The notes beneath the pieces were generated by a model. That model saw only the letters and a program-made list of their open reading frames with translations. It was not told the DNA's origin and did not search any database. Shown here piece by piece: positions 44,080 to 55,052 of a DNA stretch of 64,000 nucleotides. This DNA comes from Porodaedalea pini. Taxonomy: Eukaryota > Basidiomycota > Agaricomycetes > Hymenochaetales > Hymenochaetaceae. The DNA is taken from positions 62,001 through 126,000 of the forward strand of contig NBAY01000018.1 of assembly GCA_002794775.1 (NCBI GenBank), written 5' to 3'. The position numbers and the translations under genes were made by a program. The stretch's first letter is position 1, and the number at the start of each line of letters is the position of its first letter.

Positions 44080-44492
44080 TGTTAGGCGGGAGCCCGGGAG
44101 ACGACTCGGACTGGGCAGGCCTCAGCTGACTGTTGTCTGGGACGTGCTATACTCGAGCATAGACTCGGGACACGCTTACTCAGGCTAGGTCGTCGCGGAG
44201 GTAAGAGGATTAATATAAGACTAGACTAATACAAGGGGGATGAGTCTCACCTAGGTCGTCGCGGAGGTAAGAGGAAAAGCAGAACAAGGAGTTCATGCGA
44301 TTCCTGAGACCTTATATAGCGACGACCGCGAGACTATATTACCTAACGTTACATAGTGAGTGGGAATGGAACGAATGAAGGCAGTGTGGGAATGATTGTG
44401 TAAGATGGGTAAATATAATGAAAAGGACGAATATAATAAAGGAAATGGTAAAAAGGAAAATAAAGGAAAAGGTGAAAGTTCAGGTTCTAACA
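44080..44492 (-). repeat. 5' LTR of the Gypsy element
   Basis: 413 bp with the same ends. It contains the TATATAAG box (44318-44311, minus) and the predicted transcript start near 44285. About six differences from the 3' LTR all fall in the first 150 bp of the plus-strand order. Confidence 0.95.
44275..44318 (-). promoter_or_regulatory. LTR promoter: TATATAAG box and predicted transcript start
   Basis: The TATA-like box is at 44318-44311. The putative 5' end of the RNA is near 44285, defined by the 11-nt match to the primer site. The 3' LTR and the solo LTR carry the same block. Confidence 0.65.
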
Positions 44493-45455
44493 GCGCACTC
44501 TCGATCAAACATCTTGTTTGAAGAGCAGGAAGCGCTCATCGCAGCCATGCGACGTATCTCATCCCTCCTTTCGAATTGCTTCACACCCGTTCACATCCAT
44601 ATCGTCTCGGATTCGCTAAATTGCGTCCAGCTCATTTTCTCTAATGACACCCGTCACGCGGACTTCATTATCCTGTTCTGCCGTCTATGCGGTATCTTCC
44701 TCGCCCTTCACCACGAGGCCTCGCATATTACAATCCAGTGGCTCCCATCCCATCGCGGAGTCCTGGGTAACTCTAAAGCCGACAAGCTGGCTAAAGACGC
44801 TGCGACCAACCCATATCACGAGACCATACCAGAATCGCTTCCCAACCTGAATGCGCAAGTACAGCTCGACCTCCTTCGAGACTGGAAAACCAACATCATA
44901 AACTTACGGGGACACCGCTCCATCCTAGAGCCGTCCTCTTTCATCCTTCACCCAACGCGATCCCTACATTCTTTTTTGAAGCTTCCTCCAAGGAAAAAGA
45001 TACATCGTACAGTCCAAACACGCACTGTCAGCCTGATGCTGAACACGCTCGATTTGCATAACCGAAACCCCAAACCGCATTGTCCGGACCCGCTGTGTGC
45101 CAAGCACGATGTCCATCATATTCTTAATTGTTGTCCCTATTTCGCATTTGTACGAAACAGCCTTTATCGTCAACGATCCTTACCCTTAGCTTTCGCTGAA
45201 TGGTTTCGTCCAAATAATTTTCTCCTTCTTCTAAAATTTGCTTATTTTTCATTCCGTCGCCCCCCGGACGCTATGCCCCTTTTATCTGAAATACCACCAT
45301 CCTTTGACCTTTAGTAACTATCTTCAACCCCTATCATGCTTTTCCTACCAATTTACCAAACACCATTATTCACGCTCTACGTAGTTGTTTTCTGTCTTGT
45401 TTCTGGTTCCTTTGCGGTTGGCGGTCTGTTAGTAGTAGACAGCAGATATTATATA

Positions 45456-45466
45456 CTCAAAGTCAC
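45456..45466. repeat. Right target-site duplication of LINE copy 2, abutting a CACGTG E-box
   Basis: CTCAAAGTCAC is followed by GTGGAC, so the empty site read AAAGTCACGTGGAC. The duplication again ends at the centre of CACGTG (45464-45469). Confidence 0.9.
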
Positions 45467-46398
45467 GTGGACGCACCTTGTGGAGAGCGCTGTTTCATCG
45501 CAGATGCAATTCTCAGCATCTCAGCATTTTGGGTATTTATACCGTCCAACACGGGCTTTTTCAAGGCTATGTTCTATTCGCACCGATACAGTTTGGATCT
45601 CGGGCTATACTTGTGCATCGAAATGGATTGAATCTGTTTGTCTCGGGCGGTCTGCCAGCGGTACATCTCAGCCACCGTGTGGTTGCACGCATGCCCGAAG
45701 TGGATCTCTGCGTCGGTGGTTTGAAGATGCTATTGAATACGGGCCAGGAATGAACGCTGGCAGCTCCTTCTCATCTGTTGTTATGGTTTTCCTGGAGCCG
45801 TCTCAAGATAGTCGTAGAAACCCCTGTTGAGGTGGCTGGATAATTTAGGACGAATCCGTCAGACATGATGCACATATTTTGTTACCTCACTTGCCTTGGC
45901 CACGAAATGAATGAGTTTATTGGATAGTTACAAACATGTTTTATTCCTCCAGCGATGAACAATGTTACCACAAGGGCGAGCCACGCTCCACGATCTTGAG
46001 AAAACGGAGAAAAGATTACGTGGAGGACTAATTTCGGGTTTCGCACCTTAAGCTTGACCCTTGGCCGATCGCAAGTTTGGGCTAGAGCAAGGACATAGAC
46101 GATACAGGGAAAACGAAGGAAAAAGATGGGAGTATATTAGAGGATCATATGATGAGCACTGTACAGAAGAAAAGGAAAGAATAAGAATGATTTGAGATCA
46201 TTTTGCAGCCTCTGAAAACGTACAGCATCGACTGGAAATACGACGCACCTCCTACTTATAGACCCGCGCCGCGACTCGGATCGGCGTCGCATAGCCGCCC
46301 CTCCTCACTCCCCTCTTGTTTCCTCTCTTTCGCCAGCCCGTTCTCTCCTCTTCATCTTCATCTTCATCTTCCTCTTCGCTCTTTAACCCTTGTCCTTC
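45467..46398. other. Intergenic region between the LINE and the Rheb gene
   Basis: 932 bp. It contains the distal part of the old Spo12-side intergenic DNA and the Rheb promoter and 5' UTR. A CTTCAT/CTTCCT pyrimidine tract lies at about 46350-46380. Open frames here are short and lack codon or family support. Confidence 0.5.
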
Positions 46399-47281
46399 AT
46401 GCCTGCCGACGCTCTCAGAAAGAGGAAGATCGCTGTCCTCGGCTCCCGCTCGGTTGGTATGTAACCTTCTGTCACGTCTAGTGACGCCCCACGCTCATCT
46501 CCGACACGGCGCCGACGCTCTCTAGGCAAGTCGTCGCTCGTCATTCAGTTCGTCGAGGACCACTTTGTCGAGTCTTACTACCCGACCATCGAGAGCACGT
46601 TCACAAAGGACATCAAACACAACGGAGTCGTATACGAATGCGACATCATCGACACTGCAGGCCAGGTAACTGCGCAGTCTCATTTCCTTCGAGCTCGCAG
46701 TTCTGACCGCATTCTTTTCTCTTTACCAGGACGAATACTCTATTTTAAATCAGAAGCATGCTGTTGGGATTCACGGCTTTGTGCTCGTATACTCCGTCGC
46801 CTCGCGCAACTCGTTTGACATGGTCCAAATCGTTCACGACAAGATCGTGAATTTCACTGGCAACCAAGCCATTCCTTGCGTCATAGTGGGCTCGAAATCG
46901 GATTTAACACAAAGGTAAGTAGTCTTTCATATTTCACAACTTTCACTATCTCGCAGCTTCTCTGTCTCCTTCCGTGCTCGCATTGAGTCTCCACGTTGCC
47001 CGATCTGTGCGCATGTCTTTCTCACTTTGACCTCGTATAGACAAGTGTCCAAAGCAGAGGCCGAGGAGTTTGCAAAGTCAATTGGCGCTACGAGTGTCGA
47101 GACCAGTGCAAAGAAGAACATCAACGTTGGTATGTACCATTACGTTCCGTGCACATTCTTGAAACATCATAACAATTGTCACGCGCTAGCCATGGTCTTT
47201 GATTTGGTGCTCGGCGAAATCGAGAAGCGTGCTCCACATAATCAAAACCAGCCTGCGGCCAGAACCTGCCTTATTATGTGA
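46399..47281 (+). CDS. rheb: Rheb-family small GTPase
   Basis: Exons 46399-46456, 46526-46665, 46730-46914, 47041-47129 and 47190-47281 give 187 residues. G1 is GSRSVGKSS, with the Arg-Ser of Rheb where Ras has glycines. The switch I region has YYPTIEST, G3 is DTAGQDEYS, G4 is GSKSDL (in place of NKxD, as GxKxDL in Rheb) and G5 is ETSAK. The C-terminus is the CaaX box CLIM, predicted to be farnesylated. Rheb on endomembranes or vacuole activates TORC1 and is turned off by the Tsc1-Tsc2 GAP complex; fungal forms also affect arginine uptake. Confidence 0.95.
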
Positions 47282-48056
47282 CCTACCTGCCCTTCCTCGG
47301 TACCACCGTGCATCACGGACTGTTCATTCGCTCACCTATAGACCCCATTCTGCTCGTTGTACCGGACGCACGCTCACTACTTTAGGATATGCATATGCGA
47401 CTCCTCTCCTTTGTTCTTGATCTCCTGATCCTTGATTCTTGTTCTTTGTCGAGGCCCATCCTCCAAGTACCCCTTCGCATCTCTCTGCACCCCGAGGTTC
47501 CTTCGAAACATGTTTCCCACCTCTCGAGTCCGCTATGGCCATTTACATAATATATTCTTTTCCCGTTGTTCAGCGCAGTAATCATTCTTCGTTCTGTTCG
47601 CAGTCCCCCGCGCTTATCCGTGTAGTACACGTCGTCTGTCTGTTCGCCGATTTTTTTATTACTTCTGTTGCTGATCACCGCGCGCTCCAAATTCTGCTTC
47701 TACTGTAGTGCTTCCGAGGGCCGTAGACGCCTAATGCGTGTATGATATGTATATATGCCACCATACATTCAAAGCACCTTCGTGGCTCGTATCTTTTCAT
47801 CGAGCAGCCTCACCCTGACAAGACTGATGGTACGGCAATCCGGGGCAACAACAAACTTTCACGCCCTTCGATTAACCTTCGTGCCTCATTTCTACCTTAT
47901 CATCCATCGAATCTACCGAAGCATTTGATGTCATGAAGCATGCGGGTACACGATTTTTCCTTCTTGTTACAGATACACGGACATAGAGATGATTTCACAC
48001 GATAACGTTAATTCCGGGGGCGGATGGTGGAGTGATGCAGGAAGACGGGGAAGATC
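47282..48056. other. Convergent intergenic region, no gene seen
   Basis: 775 bp between the stops of Rheb and beta-mannosidase. Both 3' UTRs lie here. Short open frames show no family resemblance. Confidence 0.5.
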
Positions 48057-51000
48057 TCAAGCGGAGCCATCGCCAAGATATCGTGCCTGGACCGTCCTGC
48101 CCTTCAGACCAATTGCATCGACGAGCTGGTTATCGCCTGGGACGAGGTCGATTGCTTGGTCGCTCCATTTCACATCATCGCCCTCAATGTCAAGTACAAT
48201 ACCCTTGATCGGCCTACGACACGAGAGCTCGAGCGTCTCGCCACCATCAGACTCAGAGGGCGTGATCTTCAAGCCAACTTCCTCGACGGAGGGGAAATGA
48301 ATGTACTTGAATGGTTCCGGCCTATGGACGGTGATGAGAACACACGGCAACACTCCCCCCCCCCCCCCCCCCGCGTGGAACGACTTACCAGTTTGAATAC
48401 CGGGCCAGAACGTTATCGCCGTCAAGCAACCTTGCGGAGACGATGATAGTCTTCGGGACTTCGCTGAGCTTCGTGCGCGTCGGCTGACCAGGCAACAGAC
48501 CCTTCCAGAGCTCGGTGCTCGCATTCGGCGCGAGGACGACCTCCTTTGTCCATGTATCCGTCCAATCTGAATGCAAATCAAAACTCGTCACCGAAAGCAC
48601 CGCCGTTTTCTTCGAGAGCTGGCTGTTCGTGCCCCATATCTCCACTTCCACGTCGAGGGTGAAGTCAGCTGCCTTATTCTCGTCGGCGAAGACTTTCTTC
48701 TCCTTGCGCGTCATTCCGACCGTGTACGGTCGGAGCTCGCGAGCGATAGAGAAGAACGCGGGTTTCGGCCGCAGGAAATAGTCGACTATGGCCCAGGAGG
48801 TCACTGGCCAGCAGTCATTGATCTAGACAGCGCGTCAGATATAATGTATGGCCCTCGACTCAGATAAGGCCATGTACTAACCTGCCAAACGAGTGCACCG
48901 GCGGTGTACTCCTTTCCCCTGCCTTTCCAGTTGCGCTTCCACAGGCGGTAGGCAGAGGCCAAAGTTTCCGCTTGCATGATTTGAGTGTAGTATACATAGC
49001 TGAGTGCAGTAAGACATCAGCATTATTCTTTACATGTTTCAGTGAGCGACTTGCCTTTCCATGTCAAACGCATGCTTAAAGTTTTCCATGAGATACAATT
49101 CAAGACGGCGTTCAAATCCATCGGCTTTATTGTGGTTGCAGTTGCTCCTGAATGAGTTCTGTTAAATGAAGCCAATGCAACCTGTGGAAAACTGGAAACG
49201 GACTTCGATTGAGGATACCTCTCACTTTTGTCGCCGCCGAGCCAGTAGTCGACGGTTCGAATATTCGGATAACCCTCCCTAACGTCGTAGATGAACAACA
49301 AAGTTTCTAATCCTCGTGCACTAGACTTACATTCCAAATTCTGAGACGAAGCGGCCGGCAAGGATGTCCCAATTATGCCATGGCTCTTGGGAACCATGCC
49401 ATACGTTCCCTGGAAGTACAGTGAGAATCATTGATTTTTAAATCAGAACCCGCTATGGATTACGCACATTGATGCAGATCGCCATTCGTGCGATCCGTTG
49501 TGATTTGTCCGAAGCCGCTGTAAGGCGACGAGCGATGATAATGGATTTCGGAGTTGCTTGCAACCGTCTCTGGAAGCAGACGTTCGTATACATAGCGAGC
49601 AGGGAAGTTGGTCTTGCGGAAATCTGATTTCTCGTCATTGTAATCAAGGTCAAGTTTCAGGCTCTCAGCAATCTGGTAATCTGCAGAGACATGACCCGTT
49701 AAGTCAGACGCCCAGAAGATTATATTTGAGCCTGACCTTCATTATTTCCAGCTACAGACATAGATAGTTAGAAATCATGCACACTGAAAGCGTGACAATG
49801 CCATATAGCGCACCAAAAATCACAATTGAGGGATGATGTCTGAAGCGTTTCACGTTTTGCTCCGCTTCGACTTGTACGGACGCCAGGAAGCTGTCGTATG
49901 CCGGATACTTTGCATACCATGAATTGTCATGGTCGACTGTGCGACCAACGGTAGAAGGCTTACCTGTCCGCAGCCAAACATAAAGTCCTGCCAGACTAGA
50001 ATACCAAGTTCTGGATGATTAGTACAAGCAGTGAGCTAGTACTCAAGAGCTGCCACAAAGGGTAAAATGTACCATCGCAGGTGTCGTAGAAGCTGTCATG
50101 CTCGTAAATTCCGCCACCCCAGATGCGTACCATGTTCTGATTGCCATCGACTAGCAGCTGCAGCCAGTCACGGTACCTCTTTGGTGTCATACTGCAAAGG
50201 AAGGAATCAGCGATGCGAGAACTAGGCCGCTTGGATTCTGAATAAATTAACATACGTTGTGAGGAAGCTATCAGCTGGAATCCAGTTTGACCCTATGAAA
50301 GCAAGTTGAACATGGTGGATTTATGTAAGAAAAGTGCTTTCTCACCTCCACAGAAAATGCGAATATTGTTGACTTCAAAGAGGAATGAATGACCTAGTGC
50401 ATCCTCAAGCTCATCCTGAACGACTCGAACGCGACGGAAGCCCACCCGCTTTTCTTGGACATCGACTATATTCCCATCCTAGACCAAAAGAGGGTTGGAG
50501 ACTTCATTCCGAATACCAAACAAGCCGCGGATACGGACCTGATCGAAGATGCTGACTTGAACAATGTACAGCGGCTGCTTTCCATAACCAACAGGGTACC
50601 AAAGGTCAAAAACGCCAGGTTTGCCTTCGAAGAAGGATTTGCCCTTCCCGTCACTCAATGCAACGCTATCACTCAGGACTGACTTCCCATCCGCTGACAG
50701 GAGCGAGTATTTGACCTTCAATTCAGACGCTGCACCTTCGACTTGGAATGATATATCCGTTCGAACACTGAGATCCTCCTTAACATCGATGATCGCACGC
50801 ACATCCGCGATGCGAGAACCATATGCATGGATCGAGACCGGCCGCCACGGACCAGCAGTCATAAGAACTGGACCTGCAATGTTTTTAACGAACGAAAGCA
50901 AAGCGAACAGGAGGATTAGCAACATCGTAAGTAGAGTTTCACAATATAGAATTATGCATAAATAACGAACCCCAGTCCCATCCATAGCTGCAGATTAAAA

Positions 51001-51858
51001 GAATCAGTTCTACGGATAAATTATGACCATTGGGATACTCACTTGTACTGCGCCTTGCGAACGTGTAACCGGCTGGAATCACCGTTCCAAAGGTTGAGTT
51101 TGCCATGCTGCTTCTCAAGTTCTCGCCCCTGGTACCCACACGTATTAGTTCAGCCCCGGTTGCTTGTTCTTCCATTTATCATAAGAAGCTCGCCTTGATG
51201 AACGTGGATGGGAAAGTTAGTACGAGCTCGTTGGATCCGCTCTTGAGCGCCTTCCCCTTAACCTGGATGCGGTAGGCAATGAACTGGTTGTTCGTGCTGA
51301 GTTCAAAGAGGCGATTGAGTTCAGCACGAGCAGATGAAACGTGTAACGCACTCAGATAGCTTTTCGCCGTTCTAACATGCAAAATGGCGCTCAGTGACTG
51401 TAAGTAAACCGGAAGACCAGGAGGCTTACGAGTTCAATGGAGCAGTACGTATCAAGACCCTCGAACAGTAAATCGATATTTGGTGCCGATAATGTCTCCT
51501 CATCCACATTGAATGTGGTCTTGAACGTCCAGTCAGACTCGCCAATCCCTGGTATCAGAGACCCAAGTCAACACGGCGACGATAGATACGCAGTTGATCA
51601 GACATCAAGCATACATTGGACATCCCACTCTTGGAGACCAATAAACTACCGTAGAGTATTTTCGCATAAGTTCAACGGTGAAATGACGAATCATATCCGA
51701 CTGACCGGGTCCGGGATCGCGTTCCTCTCGAGGAGCTCGACATGAACTGATGTAGGAAAGTGTTTGCAGGCAAGCCACTCGCCGTCCTTGGTCCCCTGAC
51801 CACCGCCGACCTGAGTAAACGCCCAGTTCTTGTTGATCGGGATGATAGTCGACTTCAT
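48057..51858 (-). CDS. Beta-mannosidase, glycoside hydrolase family 2
   Basis: Many short exons from the ATG at 51858 to the TGA at 48057. Clear exons include 51858-51706, 51645-51615 and one starting at 51548; some internal boundaries, especially between 51450 and 51200, were not resolved. Family marks: INKNWAFTQ near the N-terminus, IGESDWTFKTTF, WNGDSSRLHVRKAQY, YGWDWGPVLMTAGPW, NMVRIWGGGIYE, DELGILVWQDFMFGC, the acid/base Glu in AGNNED, the nucleophile Glu in VSEFGM, and VWQINDCWPVTSWAIVDYF. There is no signal peptide, so it is probably intracellular (GH2 subgroup B). It removes terminal beta-mannose from manno-oligosaccharides or N-glycan cores. It is divergent from a sugar transporter. 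Confidence 0.9.
48355..48372. repeat. C18 homopolymer in a beta-mannosidase intron
   Basis: Eighteen consecutive C on the plus strand, hence G18 in the pre-mRNA, within the intron whose donor is near 48390 and whose acceptor is CATAG near 48323. Confidence 0.9.
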
Positions 51859-52409
51859 CGGTGGGTGAGAACAGGAACACAAGTCAAAGCCGCCTTTGCG
51901 TTATATATCTCAGCGGCAGCAGAAGGAGAAGGGACGAAGCCTTTCGGAACTGAACATCTAAGACGATGTGCGAGAACGTAAGCCGTTGATTGGTGCACAT
52001 ATTGAGCGTGGTTATTGTCGGGAGTGGGCACGGAGCACGAGGATTGGCGAGCGGGCAGCCCGGAGAAAGGCCGGCCCTTTGATATTTAGCGAGGATTAAC
52101 CTTAGTTTTGCATTTCAAGTCCAGTTCCTTTTCCTCATCTTGGCTCCTTTCATAATTAAGATTGTGGCTAGCCGCTCAAGTCCAGTCAACATATGCTCTC
52201 CCTCCTTCATCTGAATTTATGTTCCTCGCCCTTCAAAACGCGTTTGTTTCTACCGGAGCTTGTGACTCACCAGAATAGGCGAAGAAGACCGTTCCTCATG
52301 CCGCAGAATTACATGTATATTGACTCGGCGCGGCCTGCAGTATAAAAAGTCTACCTACCTGCTGATACCTGCTTCTCCAGCTATCAATCTCACGTTGACG
52401 CTCAGCTTC
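51859..52409. promoter_or_regulatory. Divergent promoter shared by beta-mannosidase and sugar transporter
   Basis: 551 bp between the two start codons. A TATAAAAA box at 52341-52348 lies 69 bp before the transporter ATG. One CCGGAG (52060-52065) matches the loose CreA consensus SYGGRG; a single match is weak evidence. Confidence 0.6.
52341..52348 (+). promoter_or_regulatory. TATA box of the sugar transporter
   Basis: TATAAAAA 69 bp upstream of the start codon, followed by a pyrimidine-rich 5' UTR. Confidence 0.6.
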
Positions 52410-54695
52410 ATGTCTCGCACCTCGCATTCAGAGGAGAAAGTCAGTGTTGGAGACCGCGATGATGTTGAGGTATGTACATTATGTCTTTGAAGAGTGATGT
52501 CGACACGCTGGCGAACGTCCTTCGTTTCTCATTTAGGAACTTCCGAGTAAGATTGTTGAGTCTAAAGGAGAAAGAAAGGTCGTTGAAGTCAAATCTGGTA
52601 CATGCATGATGCGCGTTATTTAGACAAGCAAGGATTGAACTGATACTCGCCTCCTCGACTTAGCTGCTTTGACTGCTGCAAAGGCCCGAGGACTGGACCC
52701 ATTGTCAAAGGACTCCTTCATTCTCTATATCTGTTGTTTCGTCAGTACCATCTCTATGCTCTCAACACATTGATACCTTACCCGTTTTTTTACTCAAGAC
52801 GAGCTTGTACGCTTTGCCTAAACAGCACATTTCGCTCGTTTTCTTACTTTGCACTCCAGTTTATGTTCATGCGCCAATGGATACGATGGCTCACTCATGA
52901 CGGCCATAAATATCGTGAGTGATGTCATGCATCATACATTTATTTCAGTGCAATGCTCACCTAAAATGGAAGATGCCATTCTACCAGGATCGGTTCAGCG
53001 CAGGAGTTGTCGGCTCGACTACTGGAATCATTTTTTCAGTCTGTACGGCATTCTTTTTTAATCAAGTTACGAACTCCTATTCACTAACATAGTACTTCAG
53101 ACACCATCGGTGGACTTACTAGCCCTTGGGTAGCCGGTCCAATTACAGACAGACTTGGACGGCGTGCAGGAATGTTTATTGGGTCTATTGTAATCTGCAT
53201 CGGTAAGATATTGAAGCGGACTTCTTCCCAGGCAGACAGTTCAACAGTCACCTTCTCGGGCAGGCTCTGCTGTAGTAGCGTCAGCGAACCATAAGGGTCA
53301 GTTTATCGCGGGCCGCTTCATCCTTGGCTTTGGCGTTAGCATCTTGACATGCGCCGCGCCGTCGTATATTGTTGAAGTATCTCCTCCGCAATGGCGTGGA
53401 CGCATGACCGGACTCTATAACTGCGGGTACGTCATGCATCATCTATTGTGCGGCTGTCATTAATAAACCTTGAAAATAGATGGTTCGGAGGCTCTATACC
53501 AGCAGCAGCCATAACCCTCGGCACTCAGAATATCAAGTCCGATCTCTCTTGGCGTCTCCCTCTCATTTTCCAGTGTGTTCCGGCGTTCATCGTTATTTTC
53601 GTTGTCTGGTTCCTCCCCGAGTCCCCCCGCTGGCTTCTCGCCAATAAACGTGACGAAGAAGCCCGAGCATTCCTCAACCGCTACCATGGTGGGGGCGATC
53701 CTAGCCATCCAGTTGTCGAGCTTGAGTGGCTCGAGTTCAAGGAATCCATCTCTACTACTGGAGGTGATAAACGATGGTACGACTACTCCGAACTCTTCAA
53801 GTCTACCAGTGCTCGCTGGCGCTTCTTGATGGTCATATTCATAGTAAGTCGCTTCACATGTTGATTTACACCAAATACAACACGGGACTGGCACTGATGA
53901 TGAACGCAGTCCATCTTCGGTCAATTTTCCGGAAATGGACTCGGGTACTTCAACACCCAGATCTATGCCGCGGTCGGTTATGATAATTTTATGCAATTTG
54001 TCCTGAATCTCGCCTCGTCGATCGTATCCTGCTTCGGAGCTCTCTGCGGAGTTGCCCTTGCAGATCGGCTGCCTCGGCGAAAGGTGCTTGTCGCAGGCAC
54101 ATTTGCATCTGCGGTGTTTCTTGCCATCAACGGAGGGCTTTCAGCGAAGTGGGCGCGCATGCCTGAGGGAGCGAAAGATATCAAAGTGGGCCAGGGTGCC
54201 GTTGCAGCATATTTCTTCTTCAATATAGTCTATTCGTTCGCCTACACACCGCTACAAGCTATTTATCCGGTCGAATGCTTGTCTACCAATGGTCGTGCGA
54301 AAGGTGAGTCTCCTAGCCCATTGAACTTTTCAAAATAATTACTGATCCGTGATTCGCAGGGATGGCAATGTATGGAGTAATCGTCAATCTTTTCGGATTT
54401 ATCAACCAGTTCGCCGGACCCATCGCACTCCAAAACATTCAGTACAACTACGTCTTCGTGAGTTTATTTCGTTTCCAAGCTCTGATAGATCCTATTTCTG
54501 ATTCACCCAAAGATTTTCGTCGGATGGGACTGCATCGAAGCCGTGCTTTGGTATCTTTTCGCCGTAGAGACCGTCGGGAAGACACTCGAAGAGCTCGAGG
54601 AAGTTTTCAGCTCGCCTTATCCGCCTCGCGCAAAGACTAAGAGGGTTGTGGCGATTAAAGATGACGGACATGTTGATCTTGTATATGACTCCTAG
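52410..54695 (+). CDS. MFS sugar transporter (lactose permease / hexose transporter type)
   Basis: About ten exons. The first three are 52410-52469, 52537-52597 and from 52664; the boundary near 52735-52860 is not settled. Family marks: CSCANGYDGSLMTAIN (helix 1), FSAGVVGSTTGI, DRLGRRAGMFIGS, GRFILGFGVS, VSPPQWRGRMTGLYNCGWFGG, PESPRWLLANKRDEEARAFL, then after the central loop DRLPRRKVLVAG, YPVECLSTNGRAKG and the closing VETVGKTLEELEEVF. Twelve membrane helices are expected. It is a plasma-membrane proton symporter of the sugar-porter family. Next to beta-mannosidase, uptake of mannobiose or related oligosaccharides for intracellular cleavage is a reasonable inference. Confidence 0.87.
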
Positions 54696-55052
54696 GTCTT
54701 TTTCATCTATCCCGTTCTGTCGTTTTAAGTGGCTCTGGGTGTTTTATGGTAATCAGTATTGCTTTCTTTGCTTTGTTCCCGTGCCTTTGGATGGATATGA
54801 CCCTCAATGTAACATGTACAGGATGTTTGATTCTAAATTACTCTCACGATTCTGTATTTCTGCAAAATCCAGTTGGTCGTCCAGTGCTTAGTCTGTTTTG
54901 GTAAACACAATCCGTATCCGGAACTTTGGACCCACACTGGGCTGAGATTTTCGTGCCGATCATCATATTCCAAGCGACGGAGAGTCTCCGTCTAGCCAGC
55001 GCTACTGCTCGTTCGCATAAGCTCTCATGCACTCCCATACATCTGGACACAT
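54696..55052. other. Intergenic region, no gene seen
   Basis: 357 bp between the transporter stop and the Rrn5-like start on the same strand. It holds the 3' UTR of the first and the promoter of the second. Confidence 0.4.

Larger units (their letters stand above)
38249..44492 (-). mobile_element. Complete Gypsy (chromovirus, Tf1/sushi-like) LTR retrotransposon
   Basis: 6244 bp, coding on the minus strand, with two 413-bp LTRs and the 5-bp duplication GCGCA (38244-38248 and 44493-44497). Order in its own direction: 5' LTR (44492-44080), 11-nt self-complementary primer site, a leader of about 700 nt, gag, pol (protease, RT, RNase H, integrase, chromodomain), a purine tract overlapping the pol stop, 3' LTR. 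The LTRs differ at about six positions. The C-terminal chromodomain places it among chromoviruses, which use chromatin marks for integration. The RT active site is mutated. Confidence 0.95.
35262..45314 (+). pseudogene. LINE copy 2 ORF2, interrupted by a Gypsy element in the RNase H domain
   Basis: The 5' part (35262-38248) encodes endonuclease and RT with YMDD near 37300-37311. The 3' part (44493-45314) encodes the rest of RNase H (SDSLN, SHRGVLGNSKADKLAK), the C-terminal CPDPLC..H..C motif and the stop. The Gypsy element lies between VFSSAAH and SRSNILFEEQEAL with duplication GCGCA. Two compensating frameshifts, near 37170 and near 37290, garble about 40 residues including the PQG motif before returning to frame at YMDD. 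The endonuclease motif reads FIRDFNRH instead of FVGDFNRH in copy 1. Confidence 0.85.
31079..45455 (+). mobile_element. LINE copy 2, nested: interrupted by solo LTR, 1.46-kb insertion and Gypsy element
   Basis: Same family as the LINE at 2957-9245. It is flanked by an exact 11-bp duplication. Removing the solo LTR (31851-32260), the insertion at 32775-34237 and the Gypsy element (38249-44492), plus one target duplication each where present, leaves about 6.25 kb. That equals copy 1 (6.29 kb), so it was full length. ORF1 and ORF2 carry stops and frameshifts. The 3' UTR (45315-45455) has no poly(A) tail. Confidence 0.9.

Noticed and set aside
45336..45830. 164-codon open frame after the LINE stop
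   Set aside because: It begins in the LINE 3' UTR, crosses the target duplication and shows no recognisable protein.
52060..52065. CreA-type SYGGRG site in the beta-mannosidase/transporter promoter
   Set aside because: One match to a loose 6-bp consensus in 551 bp is expected by chance; not claimed as functional.
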